Assembly (NCBI GenBank): GCA_017992055.1
Contig: JAGOPK010000001.1
Span: 558,001 to 622,000, forward strand
Source of the DNA: Burkholderiaceae bacterium
GTDB lineage: Bacteria > Pseudomonadota > Gammaproteobacteria > Burkholderiales > Burkholderiaceae_C
Length of the DNA stretch: 64,000 nucleotides
Direction: 5' to 3'
The translations under genes and the position numbers were made by a program. Of the stretch, positions 36,019-46,553 are shown piece after piece. Numbering within the stretch: the first letter of the stretch is position 1; the number at the start of each line of letters is the position of its first letter. The notes below the pieces were generated by a model, which made no database searches, was not told the origin of the DNA, and saw only the letters and a program-made list of their open reading frames with translations.

Positions 36019-36792
36019 TCAGGCGCCCTGGCGGCGCCGGCGCGCCATCAGCCCGATGGCGCCCAGGCCGGCCAGCATCAGCGCGTAGGTCTCGGGCTCG
36101 GGGACGGGTGAAACCGACAGGCTGACGTTGTCGATGGCCAGCAGATGATCATTGCCGGCGTTGTTCAGGTCGAACCAGCGCAGCCACAGCGTTTGGCCGG
36201 CGGCCCAGCCGGAGGACAGCGTTACGGTCCCACCGATGTCAGCTTGGCGGTTGACTGCCAGGTTGCCGTCCAGCAGGCTTGCCGTGCCGCCAAACTGGGG
36301 CGAGCTGAAGTCGAAGCCAGTATCGACAAAGCTGACGTCTGCGTAGTTGGTGCCGAAGCCGTACTGGAGCTTGAGCACATGGGCAGCAGTGTTCTGGTTG
36401 CGCCACTGTTCACCGTCGTAGCTGACGGTGAAACTGTCCAGGCTCTGACCGGTGGCATTGCTCAGGGCCAGCGCCATCGATACATGGCCAACGCCCGCCG
36501 CACCGGCGAAGGCATTGGTGGGAATAGCGCCCAGCGCACGATCTGTGCCGCCGCTGGCGCCAAAGCTGTAGAAGCCGGCGGTAGTGCCGTTCGAGCCGGT
36601 GGACAAGCCGATGGTCTCGACCACGGTGCTGGAATTGCTGCTGAGCAGGCTCCAGCCTTCCAACGAGAAGCTGCCGGCCGTGGTCAGCGAATCAAAGTCC
36701 TGGGTGTAGCTGGGTTCGTCTGTGGTCAGGCCGATGGCGGCTTGTGAGCTGCACGCTGCCAGCGTCAGGACCAGAGGCAACAACTTCTTCAT
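36019..36792 (-). CDS. PEP-CTERM sorting domain protein
   Basis: This is a 257-residue exported protein. The signal is MKKLLPLVLTLAACSSQAA; its LAAC could also be a lipobox, but the PEP-CTERM end argues for exosortase sorting. The mature part is a beta-sandwich-like carbohydrate- or cell-surface-type sequence (SYTQDFDSLTTAGSFSLEGW). The C-terminus is VPEPETYALMLAGLGAIGLM and ARRRRQGA. A longer in-frame reading to 37038 lacks a signal and is rejected. The DNA is noticeably less GC-rich than the neighbours in the middle, which may reflect its recent origin. Confidence 0.9.
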   Translation of the reverse strand: MKKLLPLVLTLAACSSQAAIGLTTDEPSYTQDFDSLTTAGSFSLEGWSLLSSNSSTVVETIGLSTGSNGTTAGFYSFGASGGTDRALGAIPTNAFAGAAGVGHVSMALALSNATGQSLDSFTVSYDGEQWRNQNTAAHVLKLQYGFGTNYADVSFVDTGFDFSSPQFGGTASLLDGNLAVNRQADIGGTVTLSSGWAAGQTLWLRWFDLNNAGNDHLLAIDNVSLSVSPVPEPETYALMLAGLGAIGLMARRRRQGA

Positions 36793-36912
36793 GCAATGCA
36801 CTCCTGTAGGGATTCGGTGACAAGGCGATGACGGAACATTCATCGTGTCGCAAAGCCTTGCACGCAGCGCGCCATGCCCGCCCCGCATTCCGGGGGAGGG
36901 CATGCCCGAAGT

Positions 36913-36950
36913 TGACCGTCGGGTCAGGATGCAAGCTGACCGCTTGGTCA
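36913..36950. repeat. Two palindromic TGACC-N4-GGTCA sites
   Basis: TGACC-GTCG-GGTCA (36913-36926) and TGACC-GCTT-GGTCA (36937-36950) are direct copies 24 bases apart, upstream of the PEP-CTERM gene 36019-36792. A GC-rich hairpin (about 36874-36903) lies between them and the start codon. Two identical dyads suggest binding of a dimeric regulator or a folded RNA. Confidence 0.6.
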
Positions 36951-36976
36951 GGACCACGGCGATGCCGGGCCCGGGA

Positions 36977-37696
36977 TCAGCCGCGGCGGCGCCGTGCCGC
37001 CGCACCCACCAGGCCCAGGCCGCACAGCAGCAGGGCATAGGTGCCGGGCTCGGGCACCGCGGTCACGGTGAAGGCGGCCAGGCCCGGAACCTGGTTCTCC
37101 TGGCTGCCACCGACCAGGATGGTCCAGTTGGCGGCGTCGTTGACCAGGGTCCGGTAGTCGGCAAAGCTGGCCAGGCCCGAACGTGGGCCGGCATAGGCGG
37201 CGTAGTCCGTGCTGTTGGTCAGCACGACCGCGCTCTGGCCGGCCGTCAGACCGGCGGGGCCGAGGTTGCTCGTGCCTTCCGACGACACGCCGGCAAGAAA
37301 CACGCTGGGCGAATTGCTGCTGCCCAGGAAGGCATAGATCGTTTCATTGGTGGCGCTGGTGCCGGTGTCGCCGCTGCCGCTGAAGCTGCCCACGCTGGCC
37401 GCCCGTCCGGCCGCATCGGTGCTGCTGAAGCGCACCACGGTGCCGGCGCTGATCACCGCGGCGCCGGAGTTCCAGGTCCACTGGCCTTCGCCGGTGTTGA
37501 AGGCCGAGCCGTTCCACTCGTTGTCGCTGAAGTGGATGGTTGTGTTGGCGGCGATGTCGACAAAGGTCACCAGGCTCCAGCCGTCCTCGTCGGCATTGAA
37601 CGAGGTGAAGGCGACGTCGCCGGTGCTCAGGGCATGGACCGGGGCGGACAGCAGGGTGGCCGCGGCGGCGGCCAGGGCGAGAAGGCTCTTGGACAT
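36977..37696 (-). CDS. PEP-CTERM sorting domain protein
   Basis: This is a 239-residue exported protein with the signal peptide MSKSLLALAAAAATLLSAPV (ends near VHA). The start of the mature part (DVAFTSFNADEDGWSLVTFV) and FSDNEWNGSAFNTGEGQW form an immunoglobulin-like or lamin-tail-like beta domain that I can only describe. The C-terminus is VPEPGTYALLLCGLGLVGAA and ARRRRG. Its promoter should lie in 37697-37913, shared with the divergent diguanylate cyclase gene, where GGGCGATGGGGT is tandemly repeated. Confidence 0.9.
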   Translation of the reverse strand: MSKSLLALAAAAATLLSAPVHALSTGDVAFTSFNADEDGWSLVTFVDIAANTTIHFSDNEWNGSAFNTGEGQWTWNSGAAVISAGTVVRFSSTDAAGRAASVGSFSGSGDTGTSATNETIYAFLGSSNSPSVFLAGVSSEGTSNLGPAGLTAGQSAVVLTNSTDYAAYAGPRSGLASFADYRTLVNDAANWTILVGGSQENQVPGLAAFTVTAVPEPGTYALLLCGLGLVGAAARRRRG

Positions 37697-37913
37697 GGGG
37701 GCTTTCGCTGACGAAGTGGGCGATGGGGTGGGCGATGGGGGTGGGCGCCTTGGCACCCGACCCGCTCACGGTAGGCGGCGGCCATGACGGATCCGTGTCA
37801 CCGGCGGCCGGACCGGCCGGCGCCCCCGCGGATGCAGGGCGGCTCAAGTCCCTGGTGGCCGGGCCGATAGACAGAACAGCCCGGATCCCCAGGGCCTGCC
37901 ACCCCCGTCCCAC

Positions 37914-39671
37914 GTGAACCCTCACCGCCTGCCGTCGCTGCTGCTGCGCCTGTGGCTCCTGGTGTTGGTGCTGCTTGCACCGACCGGTGGCGCCTGGGCC
38001 GGCACCACGCTGGTGCTGGACGACGAGCAGCCGCGCCACCTGGCCTGGCCGGTGGTGCGTGTGCTGGGCGATGCCGAGGGCACGCTGGACCTGGCCGAGG
38101 CGCTGCAGCGCCGGCGCGAGTTCCAGGCGCCGGCCGGCCCCGAGGGCAACCTGGGCGTGCGCCGCGATGTGGTCTGGCTGCTGCTGCCGCTGCGTGTGCA
38201 GTCCGGCAACGGCAAGTGGCTGCTGGACATCGACTACCCGCCGCTGAACCATGTGCAGGTGACGCTGCTGCGCGACGGCCGGCCGCTGCTGACGCGGCAG
38301 CTGGGCAATGCCCAGCCCTTCGACGAGCGGCCGCTGCGCGTGCGCCCGCATGCCATGGGCCTGGTGCTGGAGCCCGGCGTCGACTACGAACTGCTGCTGC
38401 GCGTGCAGACCAGCAGCTCGATGCTGCTGCCGATCAGCCTGGTCAAGGCCGAGGCCTTCCACGAGCAGGAATCGCGCACCCAGCTGCAGCAGGGCCTGCT
38501 GGGCGGCCTGGCGCTGGCCCTGCTGCTGTACAGCCTGGCGCACTGGGCCAGCCTGCGCGAGGCCATCTTCCTCTGGTACGCGGTGATGCTGGTCGGCGTG
38601 GGCCTGTTCTTCGTGGCCTATTTCGGCATCGGCCAGCAGCACCTGTGGAACTCGCAAGCGGGGGCGCTGGACAAGATCGCGCCGCAGGCCATCTTGCTGG
38701 CCCTGGTCGGCGGGGCGCTGTTCGTGCGCGAGTCGCTGGGCACGGTCGCCCGCTCGCCCGGCGTGGACCGCACCCTGATCGTGCTGGCCGCGCTGTCCGG
38801 CCTGGGCCTGCTGGCCTCGCTGGCCGGCCTGCTGGACTACCGCGGCACGCAGACCGTGGCCACGCTGCTGGGGCCGCTGCCGCTGCTGGTCACGCTGCCG
38901 GCCGCCTGCCGCATGGCCTGGCAGGGCGACCGTGTCGCGCTGTACCTGCTGCTGGGCTGGAGCGCCTACACCGTGGGTGCGCTGTGCACCGCCAGCCTGC
39001 TGCGCGGCTGGCTGCCGGTGAGCGACTTCACCCAGCACCTGTTCCAGTATTCGTCGGCGCTGGAGATGGTGCTGTGGACCCGCGTGCTGGGCGTGCGCAT
39101 CGAGGGCGTGCGCCTGGAGGCGCAGCGCAGCGCGCTGGAGAAGGCGGCGCTGATGTCGCTGGCCCACACCGATGCGCTGACCGGCCTGCCCAACCGCCGC
39201 GGCCTGAACCAGGCCCTGGCCCAGGCCCTGCCGCAGGGCCGCAGCGACAGCGCGGTGGCGGTGTTCCTGCTCGACCTGGACGGCTTCAAGCCGGTCAACG
39301 ACCGCCATGGCCACGATGTCGGCGACGAGCTGCTGAAGGCCGTGGCCCAGCGCCTGAAGCGCACGCTGCGCGCCAGCGACCTGGTGTCGCGCCTGGGCGG
39401 CGACGAGTTCGTGGTCATGGCCTGCGGCTTGGCCGGCGAGGCTGAGGCCATGGCCCTGGGCCGCAAGCTGCTCGATGCCTTCGACCTGCCGTTCGAGGTG
39501 GCCGGCCAGCGCTGCAAGGTCGGCCTGACGATCGGCTTTGCGCTGTCGCCGCACGACGGCCTGGAGGCCAACGACCTGCTCAAGCGCGCCGATGCGGCGA
39601 TGTATGCCGGCAAGCAGGCCGGCCGCCACCAGCTGCGCCGCGGTGCGGCCTCGCCGGGGCTGGTCACCTAG
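37914..39671 (+). CDS. Diguanylate cyclase with 7TMR-DISM sensor
   Basis: This is a 585-residue membrane protein. After a signal/anchor (LLLRLWLLVLVLLAPTGGAW), an extracytoplasmic 7TMR-DISMED2 domain covers about 30-190, then seven transmembrane helices to about 400, a short coiled coil and a GGDEF domain. The catalytic motif is GGDEF at 495-499, and an RxxD product-inhibition site (RASD, 486-489) stands five residues before it, so the enzyme should make c-di-GMP and be feedback-inhibited. The start is GTG 37914, without a clear Shine-Dalgarno sequence. It is divergent from the PEP-CTERM genes, which suggests a link between c-di-GMP and surface material. Confidence 0.92.
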   Translation: MNPHRLPSLLLRLWLLVLVLLAPTGGAWAGTTLVLDDEQPRHLAWPVVRVLGDAEGTLDLAEALQRRREFQAPAGPEGNLGVRRDVVWLLLPLRVQSGNGKWLLDIDYPPLNHVQVTLLRDGRPLLTRQLGNAQPFDERPLRVRPHAMGLVLEPGVDYELLLRVQTSSSMLLPISLVKAEAFHEQESRTQLQQGLLGGLALALLLYSLAHWASLREAIFLWYAVMLVGVGLFFVAYFGIGQQHLWNSQAGALDKIAPQAILLALVGGALFVRESLGTVARSPGVDRTLIVLAALSGLGLLASLAGLLDYRGTQTVATLLGPLPLLVTLPAACRMAWQGDRVALYLLLGWSAYTVGALCTASLLRGWLPVSDFTQHLFQYSSALEMVLWTRVLGVRIEGVRLEAQRSALEKAALMSLAHTDALTGLPNRRGLNQALAQALPQGRSDSAVAVFLLDLDGFKPVNDRHGHDVGDELLKAVAQRLKRTLRASDLVSRLGGDEFVVMACGLAGEAEAMALGRKLLDAFDLPFEVAGQRCKVGLTIGFALSPHDGLEANDLLKRADAAMYAGKQAGRHQLRRGAASPGLVT

Positions 39672-39675
39672 AGGC

Positions 39676-40692
39676 CTAGTTCAGAAAGCCCAGTGCGCCA
39701 CGCTTGCCGCTGCCATTGGGCAGATCGGCGACGGTGATCTCGTCGCGGCCGGCCAGCCGGGCATTGCCGAAGGCCGTCATCCAGGCGCGGCGCATCTCGC
39801 GCGGCGCCAGCTCGGCCAGGCGCTCCAGCACCTCGGCGCCGGGTTCGGGCTCGAAGCGCCGGCCCCAGTCGTGCTCGCCGCGGATGCCGCGGTACAGCCG
39901 CGCGGCGATCTGCCGCGCCGCATCGCGGTCGGGCATCTCCACGTGGTAGACGTTGACGCGGTTCAGGATCGGCTCGGGAATGGCCCGCTCGTCGTTGGCC
40001 GTGGCCACCCAGATCACCTGGCTGGCATCCACCGGCACCTCGGCGAACTCGTCGACGAAGGCGCCGGCCGTGTCGTGCTCCAGCAGGCTGTACAGCGCAC
40101 CCAGCGGGTCGTAGGCATGCTCGCCGCGGGCCTTGTCGATCTCGTCGACCACCATCACCGGGTTGGCGTACTGGCCGTCGACCAGGGTCTCGAAGACCTT
40201 GCCGGCGCGTGCGCCCTTCCACTGGCTGCTGGCGCCCGACAGCACCCAGCCGGCGGTCAGCGAGCTCATCGAGACGAAGCCCATGCCGGTGCCCAGCAGC
40301 TGGGCCACCTCGCGCGCGAAGTGGGTCTTGCCCACGCCGGGCGGGCCCAGCAGCAGCATGGGCGTGATCTCCAGCGCGTCGCGGCTGTCGTGGCACAGCG
40401 CCAGCTGGCGGCGGATGTCGTCCAGCACCTCGTGGAAGTTGGGCAGCTGCTCGTACAGGTGGTCCATCGCCGGCAGGCCGCCGGGCTTGACCTGGAAGCG
40501 CTCGGGCCCCTTCTCCAGCATGCGCTCGTAGGTGCTGCGCAGGCTTTCATGCTCTTTGGCCGGCAGCTTGGCCAGGCGCTTTTCCACCTCGTCGCAGCGG
40601 TACACCGGGCGCATCTGCGCGATCGGGATGCCACGCTGCGGCGCAACGGTGACCAGGTCGGTTGACGGGGACGACGCTGAAATGCCAGACAT
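39676..40692 (-). CDS. Lon-type AAA+ ATPase without protease domain
   Basis: This is a 338-residue AAA+ protein. Walker A is GPPGVGKT (116-123), Walker B VVDEIDK (181-187) and sensor 1 VIWVATANDERAIPEPI. The module resembles the ATPase half of Lon (NPVMVVDEIDKARGEHAYD, DPLGALYSLLEHDTAGAFVD), but the chain ends after the small AAA subdomain, and neither the Lon N-terminal domain nor the Ser-Lys protease domain is present. It may act as an unfoldase or adaptor for another protease. It converges on the diguanylate cyclase gene with 4 bases between the stops and has no obvious operon partner. Confidence 0.85.
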   Translation of the reverse strand: MSGISASSPSTDLVTVAPQRGIPIAQMRPVYRCDEVEKRLAKLPAKEHESLRSTYERMLEKGPERFQVKPGGLPAMDHLYEQLPNFHEVLDDIRRQLALCHDSRDALEITPMLLLGPPGVGKTHFAREVAQLLGTGMGFVSMSSLTAGWVLSGASSQWKGARAGKVFETLVDGQYANPVMVVDEIDKARGEHAYDPLGALYSLLEHDTAGAFVDEFAEVPVDASQVIWVATANDERAIPEPILNRVNVYHVEMPDRDAARQIAARLYRGIRGEHDWGRRFEPEPGAEVLERLAELAPREMRRAWMTAFGNARLAGRDEITVADLPNGSGKRGALGFLN

Positions 40693-40818
40693 GCACACCT
40701 CCACGAACAATGCCTGCACATTGCCGCACGCCCGCCGCCCCCGATCCTGCGATCAGCCCGGCCCGCGCCCGGCAATTGCCTGGACGCAAGATTAGCAAGT
40801 CCTGCGCCGCCGTCCCGC

Positions 40819-42045
40819 CTACTTCACCCAGCTGTTGAGCTGGATGATGGGCAGCATCACGGCCAGCACGATCAGCAGCACGATCGCGCCCATGGCCACG
40901 ATCAGCAGCGGCTCCAGCACCGTGGCCAGGGCCATGGCGCGGCGGCTGACCTCGCCCGACAGCTGGCGCGCCGCGCGGTCCAGCATCTGCGGCAGCTGGC
41001 CGGTCTGCTCGCCCAGGCGGGCGAACATGGCCAGCAGGCCCGGAAAACGCTTCTTCGCCGCCAGCGCCGAGGCCAGCGGCGCGCCCTCGCGCACCTGGGT
41101 CAGCGCATCCAGCGCATCGGCGCGCAGCGCGCGGTTGCCCAGGGTCTCGGCGGCGGCCTGCAAGGCGCGCAGGATGGGCACGCCGGCATTCGCCAGCAGC
41201 GACAGCGTGCCGGCAAAGCGCGCGGCGTTGTAGCCGCGCGCCAGCCGGCCCAGCAGCGGCAGGCGCAGCCAGGCGGCATCGAAGCGCTGGCGGAAGGCCT
41301 CGCCGCGCAGCGCCAGGTGCAGCAGCAGGCCACCGCCGGCGGCGCCCAAGGCCACCAGCCAGCCCCAGGCACGCACAAAGGCGCTGATGGCCAGCATGGC
41401 CGAGGTCAGCGCCGGCAGCGACTGCTTGGTGCCGGCAAACACGCCGGCCACCTGCGGCACCACATAGGTGACCAGGATGATGACGATGCCGAGCGCCACC
41501 AGGGACACGATGGCCGGGTACAGGGCCGCGCCAAGCAGCTTGGCGCGTAGCGCCTGCTGCTCTTCCTGGTCGTCGGCCAGGCGGTCCAGCACCCCGCCCA
41601 GCGCGCCGCTCTGCTCGCCGGCGGCGACCACGGCGCGGAACACCTCGTCGAATTCACGCGGCGCGCTGCCCAGCGCGCGCGCAAAGCTGCTGCCGGCATT
41701 GACCTCGGCGCGCAGATGCGCCACCAGCTGGCGCTGGCGCTCGGTCTCGGCCTCGTCGGCCAGCGCGGTGAGTGCACGCTCCAGCGGCAGGCCGGCGGCC
41801 ACCAGGCCGGCCAGCTGGCGTGTCCACACCGTGCGCTGGCTGCGGCTGAACACGCCGCGCAGGGCCAGCCGCGGCGCGCTGCCGTCGCCGCCGGCCGTCG
41901 AGCCGGCGGCCACCGCGGCCACGCCCAGCGGCACCAGGCCCTGGCCACGCAGCTGGCTGCGCGCGGCCTTGGCGTTCTCGGCCTCGACCACGCCCTTGCG
42001 GGCCTTGCCGTCGGCGTCCAGCGCTTCGTAGGTATAGGCCGGCAT
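40819..42045 (-). CDS. gspF: Type II secretion system inner-membrane protein GspF
   Basis: This 408-residue polytopic platform protein has the first cytoplasmic domain MPAYTYEALDADGKARKGVV, two homologous T2SSF domains (about 75-195 and 280-400), and three hydrophobic segments including LYPAIVSLVALGIVIILVTY. Both repeats show the RQLAGLVAAGLPLERAL and FAGTLSLLANAGVPILRAL patterns. It recruits GspE and GspL. It is the last gene of the gspG-to-gspF transcript, 7 bases after gspE. Confidence 0.95.
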   Translation of the reverse strand: MPAYTYEALDADGKARKGVVEAENAKAARSQLRGQGLVPLGVAAVAAGSTAGGDGSAPRLALRGVFSRSQRTVWTRQLAGLVAAGLPLERALTALADEAETERQRQLVAHLRAEVNAGSSFARALGSAPREFDEVFRAVVAAGEQSGALGGVLDRLADDQEEQQALRAKLLGAALYPAIVSLVALGIVIILVTYVVPQVAGVFAGTKQSLPALTSAMLAISAFVRAWGWLVALGAAGGGLLLHLALRGEAFRQRFDAAWLRLPLLGRLARGYNAARFAGTLSLLANAGVPILRALQAAAETLGNRALRADALDALTQVREGAPLASALAAKKRFPGLLAMFARLGEQTGQLPQMLDRAARQLSGEVSRRAMALATVLEPLLIVAMGAIVLLIVLAVMLPIIQLNSWVK

Positions 42046-42052
42046 CGGGGCT

Positions 42053-43477
<1,425 letters not shown>

Positions 43478-43482
43478 GGCGC

Positions 43483-45711
43483 TCAGGGGGCCTTGGCGGC
43501 AGGGGCTGCGGCCGGCGCCGCGGGGGTGCCGGTGGCGCTGGCCGGACGCTCGGGCAGCAGCGGCGCGCCGCCCACGTCCAGCACCGAGCTGGGCGCCGGC
43601 TGGCCGCCCTGCTGGCGGGCGCGGATCTGCTCGTAGCGGTCCAGGCTCAGCGCATTGGCGCTGCCGGCATCGCGCAGCACCACCGGGCGCAGGAACACCA
43701 TCAGGTTGGTGCGCTTGCGGCTGCGGCTTTCGCTGCGGAACAGCGGGCCCACCCAGGGCAGGTCGCCCAGCACCGGCACCTTGCTCTTCTTGTCGGTGTA
43801 GCGGTCCTCGATCAGGCCGCCCAGCACCAGGGTGCCGCCGTCGTCGACGACCACGGTGGATTCGATCGAGCGCTTGTCGGTGGACGGGCCGGCATTCGAG
43901 GTGCCCGGCGCCACCGTCTCGCTGACCGACGACGACTCCTGGAAGATCTGCATGCGCACGGTGCCGCTTTCGCCCACCTGCGGGCGGATGCGCAGCGTCA
44001 GGCCCACGTCCTTGCGCTCGATGGTCTGGAACGGGCTGGTCGTGCCGCTGCCGGTGCTGGTGTACTGGCCGGTGATGAAGGGCACGTTGCTGCCGACGAT
44101 GATCTTGGCCTCTTCGTTGTCCAGCGTGATCAGGTTGGGCGTGGAGACGATGTTGATGTTGCTGTTGCTCTGCAGCAGCCGCGCCAGCGCGCCCAGCGCA
44201 TAGGTGCCGCCGTAGTTGCGCAGCAGGCCGATGTTCAGGCCCTCGCTGAGCGAGGTGCTGGTGCTGCTGGAGGTGCCGGCCAGCGTGGTGCTGAGGTTGA
44301 TGATGTTGGAGCCGCCGATCGACGAGTTGGTGCCGGCGATCAGGCCCCACTTGTCGCCGCTCTGGCCCAGCAGGCCCTGCCACTGGAAGCCGAAGTCGGC
44401 GGCGTTGTCGCCCGAGACCTCGACCACCATGCTCTCGATGTAGACCTGGGCGCGGCGGCCGTCGAGCTGGTCGATCACCGAGCGCATCTGGCGGTACAGC
44501 GGCTCGGCGGCGGTGATGATCAGCGAGTTGGTGGCTGGGTCGGCCTGGATGAAGCCGCCGGTGGACGGCTGGGCCGAGGCCGACAGCGGCGCCGTGGCCG
44601 CGGCCGAGCTGCTGCCCGCGGCATTGCCGGCGGTGGTGGCCGCCGGCGTGGCGCTGGCCAGCGCACTGCCGCCCAGGCTGCTGCCGAAGCCGCCGCTGCT
44701 GCCGCCCGAGCTGCCACCGCCGCTGCCGCCGCCGAAGGCCGCGCGCAGCACCGCGGCCAGCTTGCTGGCCTCGGCGTTTTTCAGGTAGACCACATGGATC
44801 TGGCCCACCGGGCCGCCGACGCCGGGCATGTCCAGGCGCTCGATCAGCGCGCGCGTGGCCGCCAGCCGCGCCGGATTGGCGGCGCGCACGATCAGCGCAT
44901 TGCTGCGTGCATCGGCGGTGATGGTCAGGCCGCCGCCCGCGGCCACCGCACCGGGCACGGCCACCGCGCCGCTGCTGTCGGCCAGCTTCTGCACCAGCGT
45001 CGCCATGTCCGAGGCGATGCCATGCTTCAGCGGCACGATGTCGATGTCGCTGGCCGAAGGCTGGTCCAGCGCGGCGATGATCTTGCCCAGCCGTGCCAGG
45101 TTGTCGGCATAGTCAGTGATCACCAGCGAGCTGTTGCCCGGGTTGGCATTGATGGTGTTGTTGGGGCTGATCAGCGGACGCAGCACCGCCACCAGGTTGT
45201 TCGGGTTCTCGTGGTTGAGGCGGAACACCTGGGTGATGATCTGGTCGCCGCGCGTGGCCGCCGCACCCGGCGCGCCGGCCGGCCCGACGCTGACGGTGCC
45301 GGTCTGAAGCTTGGCCTCGGCCTCGGGCACCACCTTCAGCAGGCCCGAGGCATCGACCACCGCAAAGCCCAGGCCGCGCAGCCCGGCCAGGTACTGGCGC
45401 CAGGCCTCGGCCACCGGCAGCGGCTGCTCGCTGTAGAGCGTGATCACGCCCTTGACCCGCGCATCGACCAGGATCTGGCGGTCCATCATCACCGCCATCG
45501 CCCGGCTCACCGCCTCGATGTCGGCATTGACGAAGTTCAGCGTCACCGGCGCCTGGCGGCCGGCGGCACGGCGGCCCGGCGCGGGCGTGGTCGTCGCCTC
45601 GCTGCCAGGCGGCGGCGGCGTCTGCGCGGCGGCGGGCAGGCTCAGGCCGGCGGTCAGGGCCAGGCAGCACAGGCCCAGGCGCGGGAGGGCTGGCGGGGTC
45701 GTCATGGTCAT
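43483..45711 (-). CDS. gspD: Type II secretion system secretin GspD
   Basis: This is a 742-residue outer-membrane secretin. The signal peptide ends near LSLPAAAQ. An N0 domain ([20 protein letters not shown]) and N1-N3 modules precede the secretin core (about 440-680), with [18 protein letters not shown] near the gate. A glycine/serine-rich linker (about 350-410) separates N2 from N3. The start at 45711 overlaps the gspN stop (ATGA), so it is coupled; the ATG at 45705 is an alternative. The C-terminal Pro/Ala tail is longer than usual. No pilotin gene (gspS) is seen. Confidence 0.96.
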   Translation of the reverse strand: MTMTTPPALPRLGLCCLALTAGLSLPAAAQTPPPPGSEATTTPAPGRRAAGRQAPVTLNFVNADIEAVSRAMAVMMDRQILVDARVKGVITLYSEQPLPVAEAWRQYLAGLRGLGFAVVDASGLLKVVPEAEAKLQTGTVSVGPAGAPGAAATRGDQIITQVFRLNHENPNNLVAVLRPLISPNNTINANPGNSSLVITDYADNLARLGKIIAALDQPSASDIDIVPLKHGIASDMATLVQKLADSSGAVAVPGAVAAGGGLTITADARSNALIVRAANPARLAATRALIERLDMPGVGGPVGQIHVVYLKNAEASKLAAVLRAAFGGGSGGGSSGGSSGGFGSSLGGSALASATPAATTAGNAAGSSSAAATAPLSASAQPSTGGFIQADPATNSLIITAAEPLYRQMRSVIDQLDGRRAQVYIESMVVEVSGDNAADFGFQWQGLLGQSGDKWGLIAGTNSSIGGSNIINLSTTLAGTSSSTSTSLSEGLNIGLLRNYGGTYALGALARLLQSNSNINIVSTPNLITLDNEEAKIIVGSNVPFITGQYTSTGSGTTSPFQTIERKDVGLTLRIRPQVGESGTVRMQIFQESSSVSETVAPGTSNAGPSTDKRSIESTVVVDDGGTLVLGGLIEDRYTDKKSKVPVLGDLPWVGPLFRSESRSRKRTNLMVFLRPVVLRDAGSANALSLDRYEQIRARQQGGQPAPSSVLDVGGAPLLPERPASATGTPAAPAAAPAAKAP

Positions 45712-46553
45712 CCGATCGAAATGACGGACTGCGCGCCCTGGCGCCGTCCGATGATGTTGAGCAGGTTGGCCAGCGCGGCCTCGTGGCCGGGCGCGGCCTC
45801 GGCCAGGCCGCGGAAACGCCAGCCGGCGCCGGCGGGCTGGCCTTCGCCGCTCAGGCGCAGCGCGCCGCCCAGCGTGGCCAGGTGCAGCCGCGTTGCGCCG
45901 CCGCTGCCTTCCAGCGCCAGCCGGTAGCTGCCCAGCGCCGGCAGCGGCGACAGCCGCGACGAGGCCCGGTGCAGCTCCAGCACCAGGGCGCCGTCCAGCT
46001 GCAGCCGGCCCTGCTGCGACTGCAGGCGCAGCCCGGGCGAATGCAGCAGCAGCTGGCCGCCCAGCTGCAGCGTGTTCCAGGGCGTGCCCAGGCCGGCCAG
46101 CCAGGACGCCGGCCACTGCCATTGCAGCGGTGCCTGCGGCGTGGCCTGCAGCACCAGCTCGAAGCCGCGCCAGCGGGGTGACAGCGCCAGCTGCAGCGGG
46201 CCGCGGCTGTGGCCGGGGTGTTCCAGCGCCAGGTCCAGCGCCGGGGCCAGGCCGCGCCAGGCCGGGCGCAGCCGCCATTGCAGCCGGCCGGGCAGGGCCG
46301 CGGCATCGCGGCTGCCGCTGCCGCCACTGAGCACGGCCACGGCGCTGCCGGTCCACAGCGTGCCCCGTGCCTCGGCCAGCAGCAGATGGCCGCCGCTGGC
46401 CTGCAGCACGGCGCTGGCCAGCCAGCTGGCCGGGGCCTGGCTCAGCAGGCCCAGCAGCGCGCCCAGCAGGGCGCCCCACAGCGCCCAGCGCCGCCCGGCG
46501 CGCTGCTGGCGCTGCCAGCGGCGTGCGGGCGCGGCGCGGTCGGCCAGGCTCAC
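45708..46553 (-). CDS. gspN: Type II secretion system protein GspN
   Basis: This 281-residue bitopic protein has one N-terminal helix (WALWGALLGALLGLLSQAPA) and a periplasmic domain with repeated beta strands (LLLAEARGTLWTGSAVAVLS, SYRLALEGSGGATRLHLATL). That matches GspN, which is found only in some T2SSs. The GTG start at 46553 overlaps the gspM stop (GTGA), and the stop overlaps the gspD start. The GspN role is unclear; it is not essential in some systems. Confidence 0.88.
   Translation of the reverse strand: MSLADRAAPARRWQRQQRAGRRWALWGALLGALLGLLSQAPASWLASAVLQASGGHLLLAEARGTLWTGSAVAVLSGGSGSRDAAALPGRLQWRLRPAWRGLAPALDLALEHPGHSRGPLQLALSPRWRGFELVLQATPQAPLQWQWPASWLAGLGTPWNTLQLGGQLLLHSPGLRLQSQQGRLQLDGALVLELHRASSRLSPLPALGSYRLALEGSGGATRLHLATLGGALRLSGEGQPAGAGWRFRGLAEAAPGHEAALANLLNIIGRRQGAQSVISIG

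Noticed and set aside
33017-36088. Very long open reading frame on the plus strand opposite the nuclease gene
   Set aside because: It runs antisense to a clear nuclease with catalytic motifs; the composition is that of GC-rich shadow frames and it has no recognisable domain.
36019-37038. Longer version of the PEP-CTERM protein beginning at 37038
   Set aside because: The upstream 82 residues are not a signal peptide and overlap the end of the neighbouring PEP-CTERM gene; the ATG at 36792 begins a proper signal peptide.
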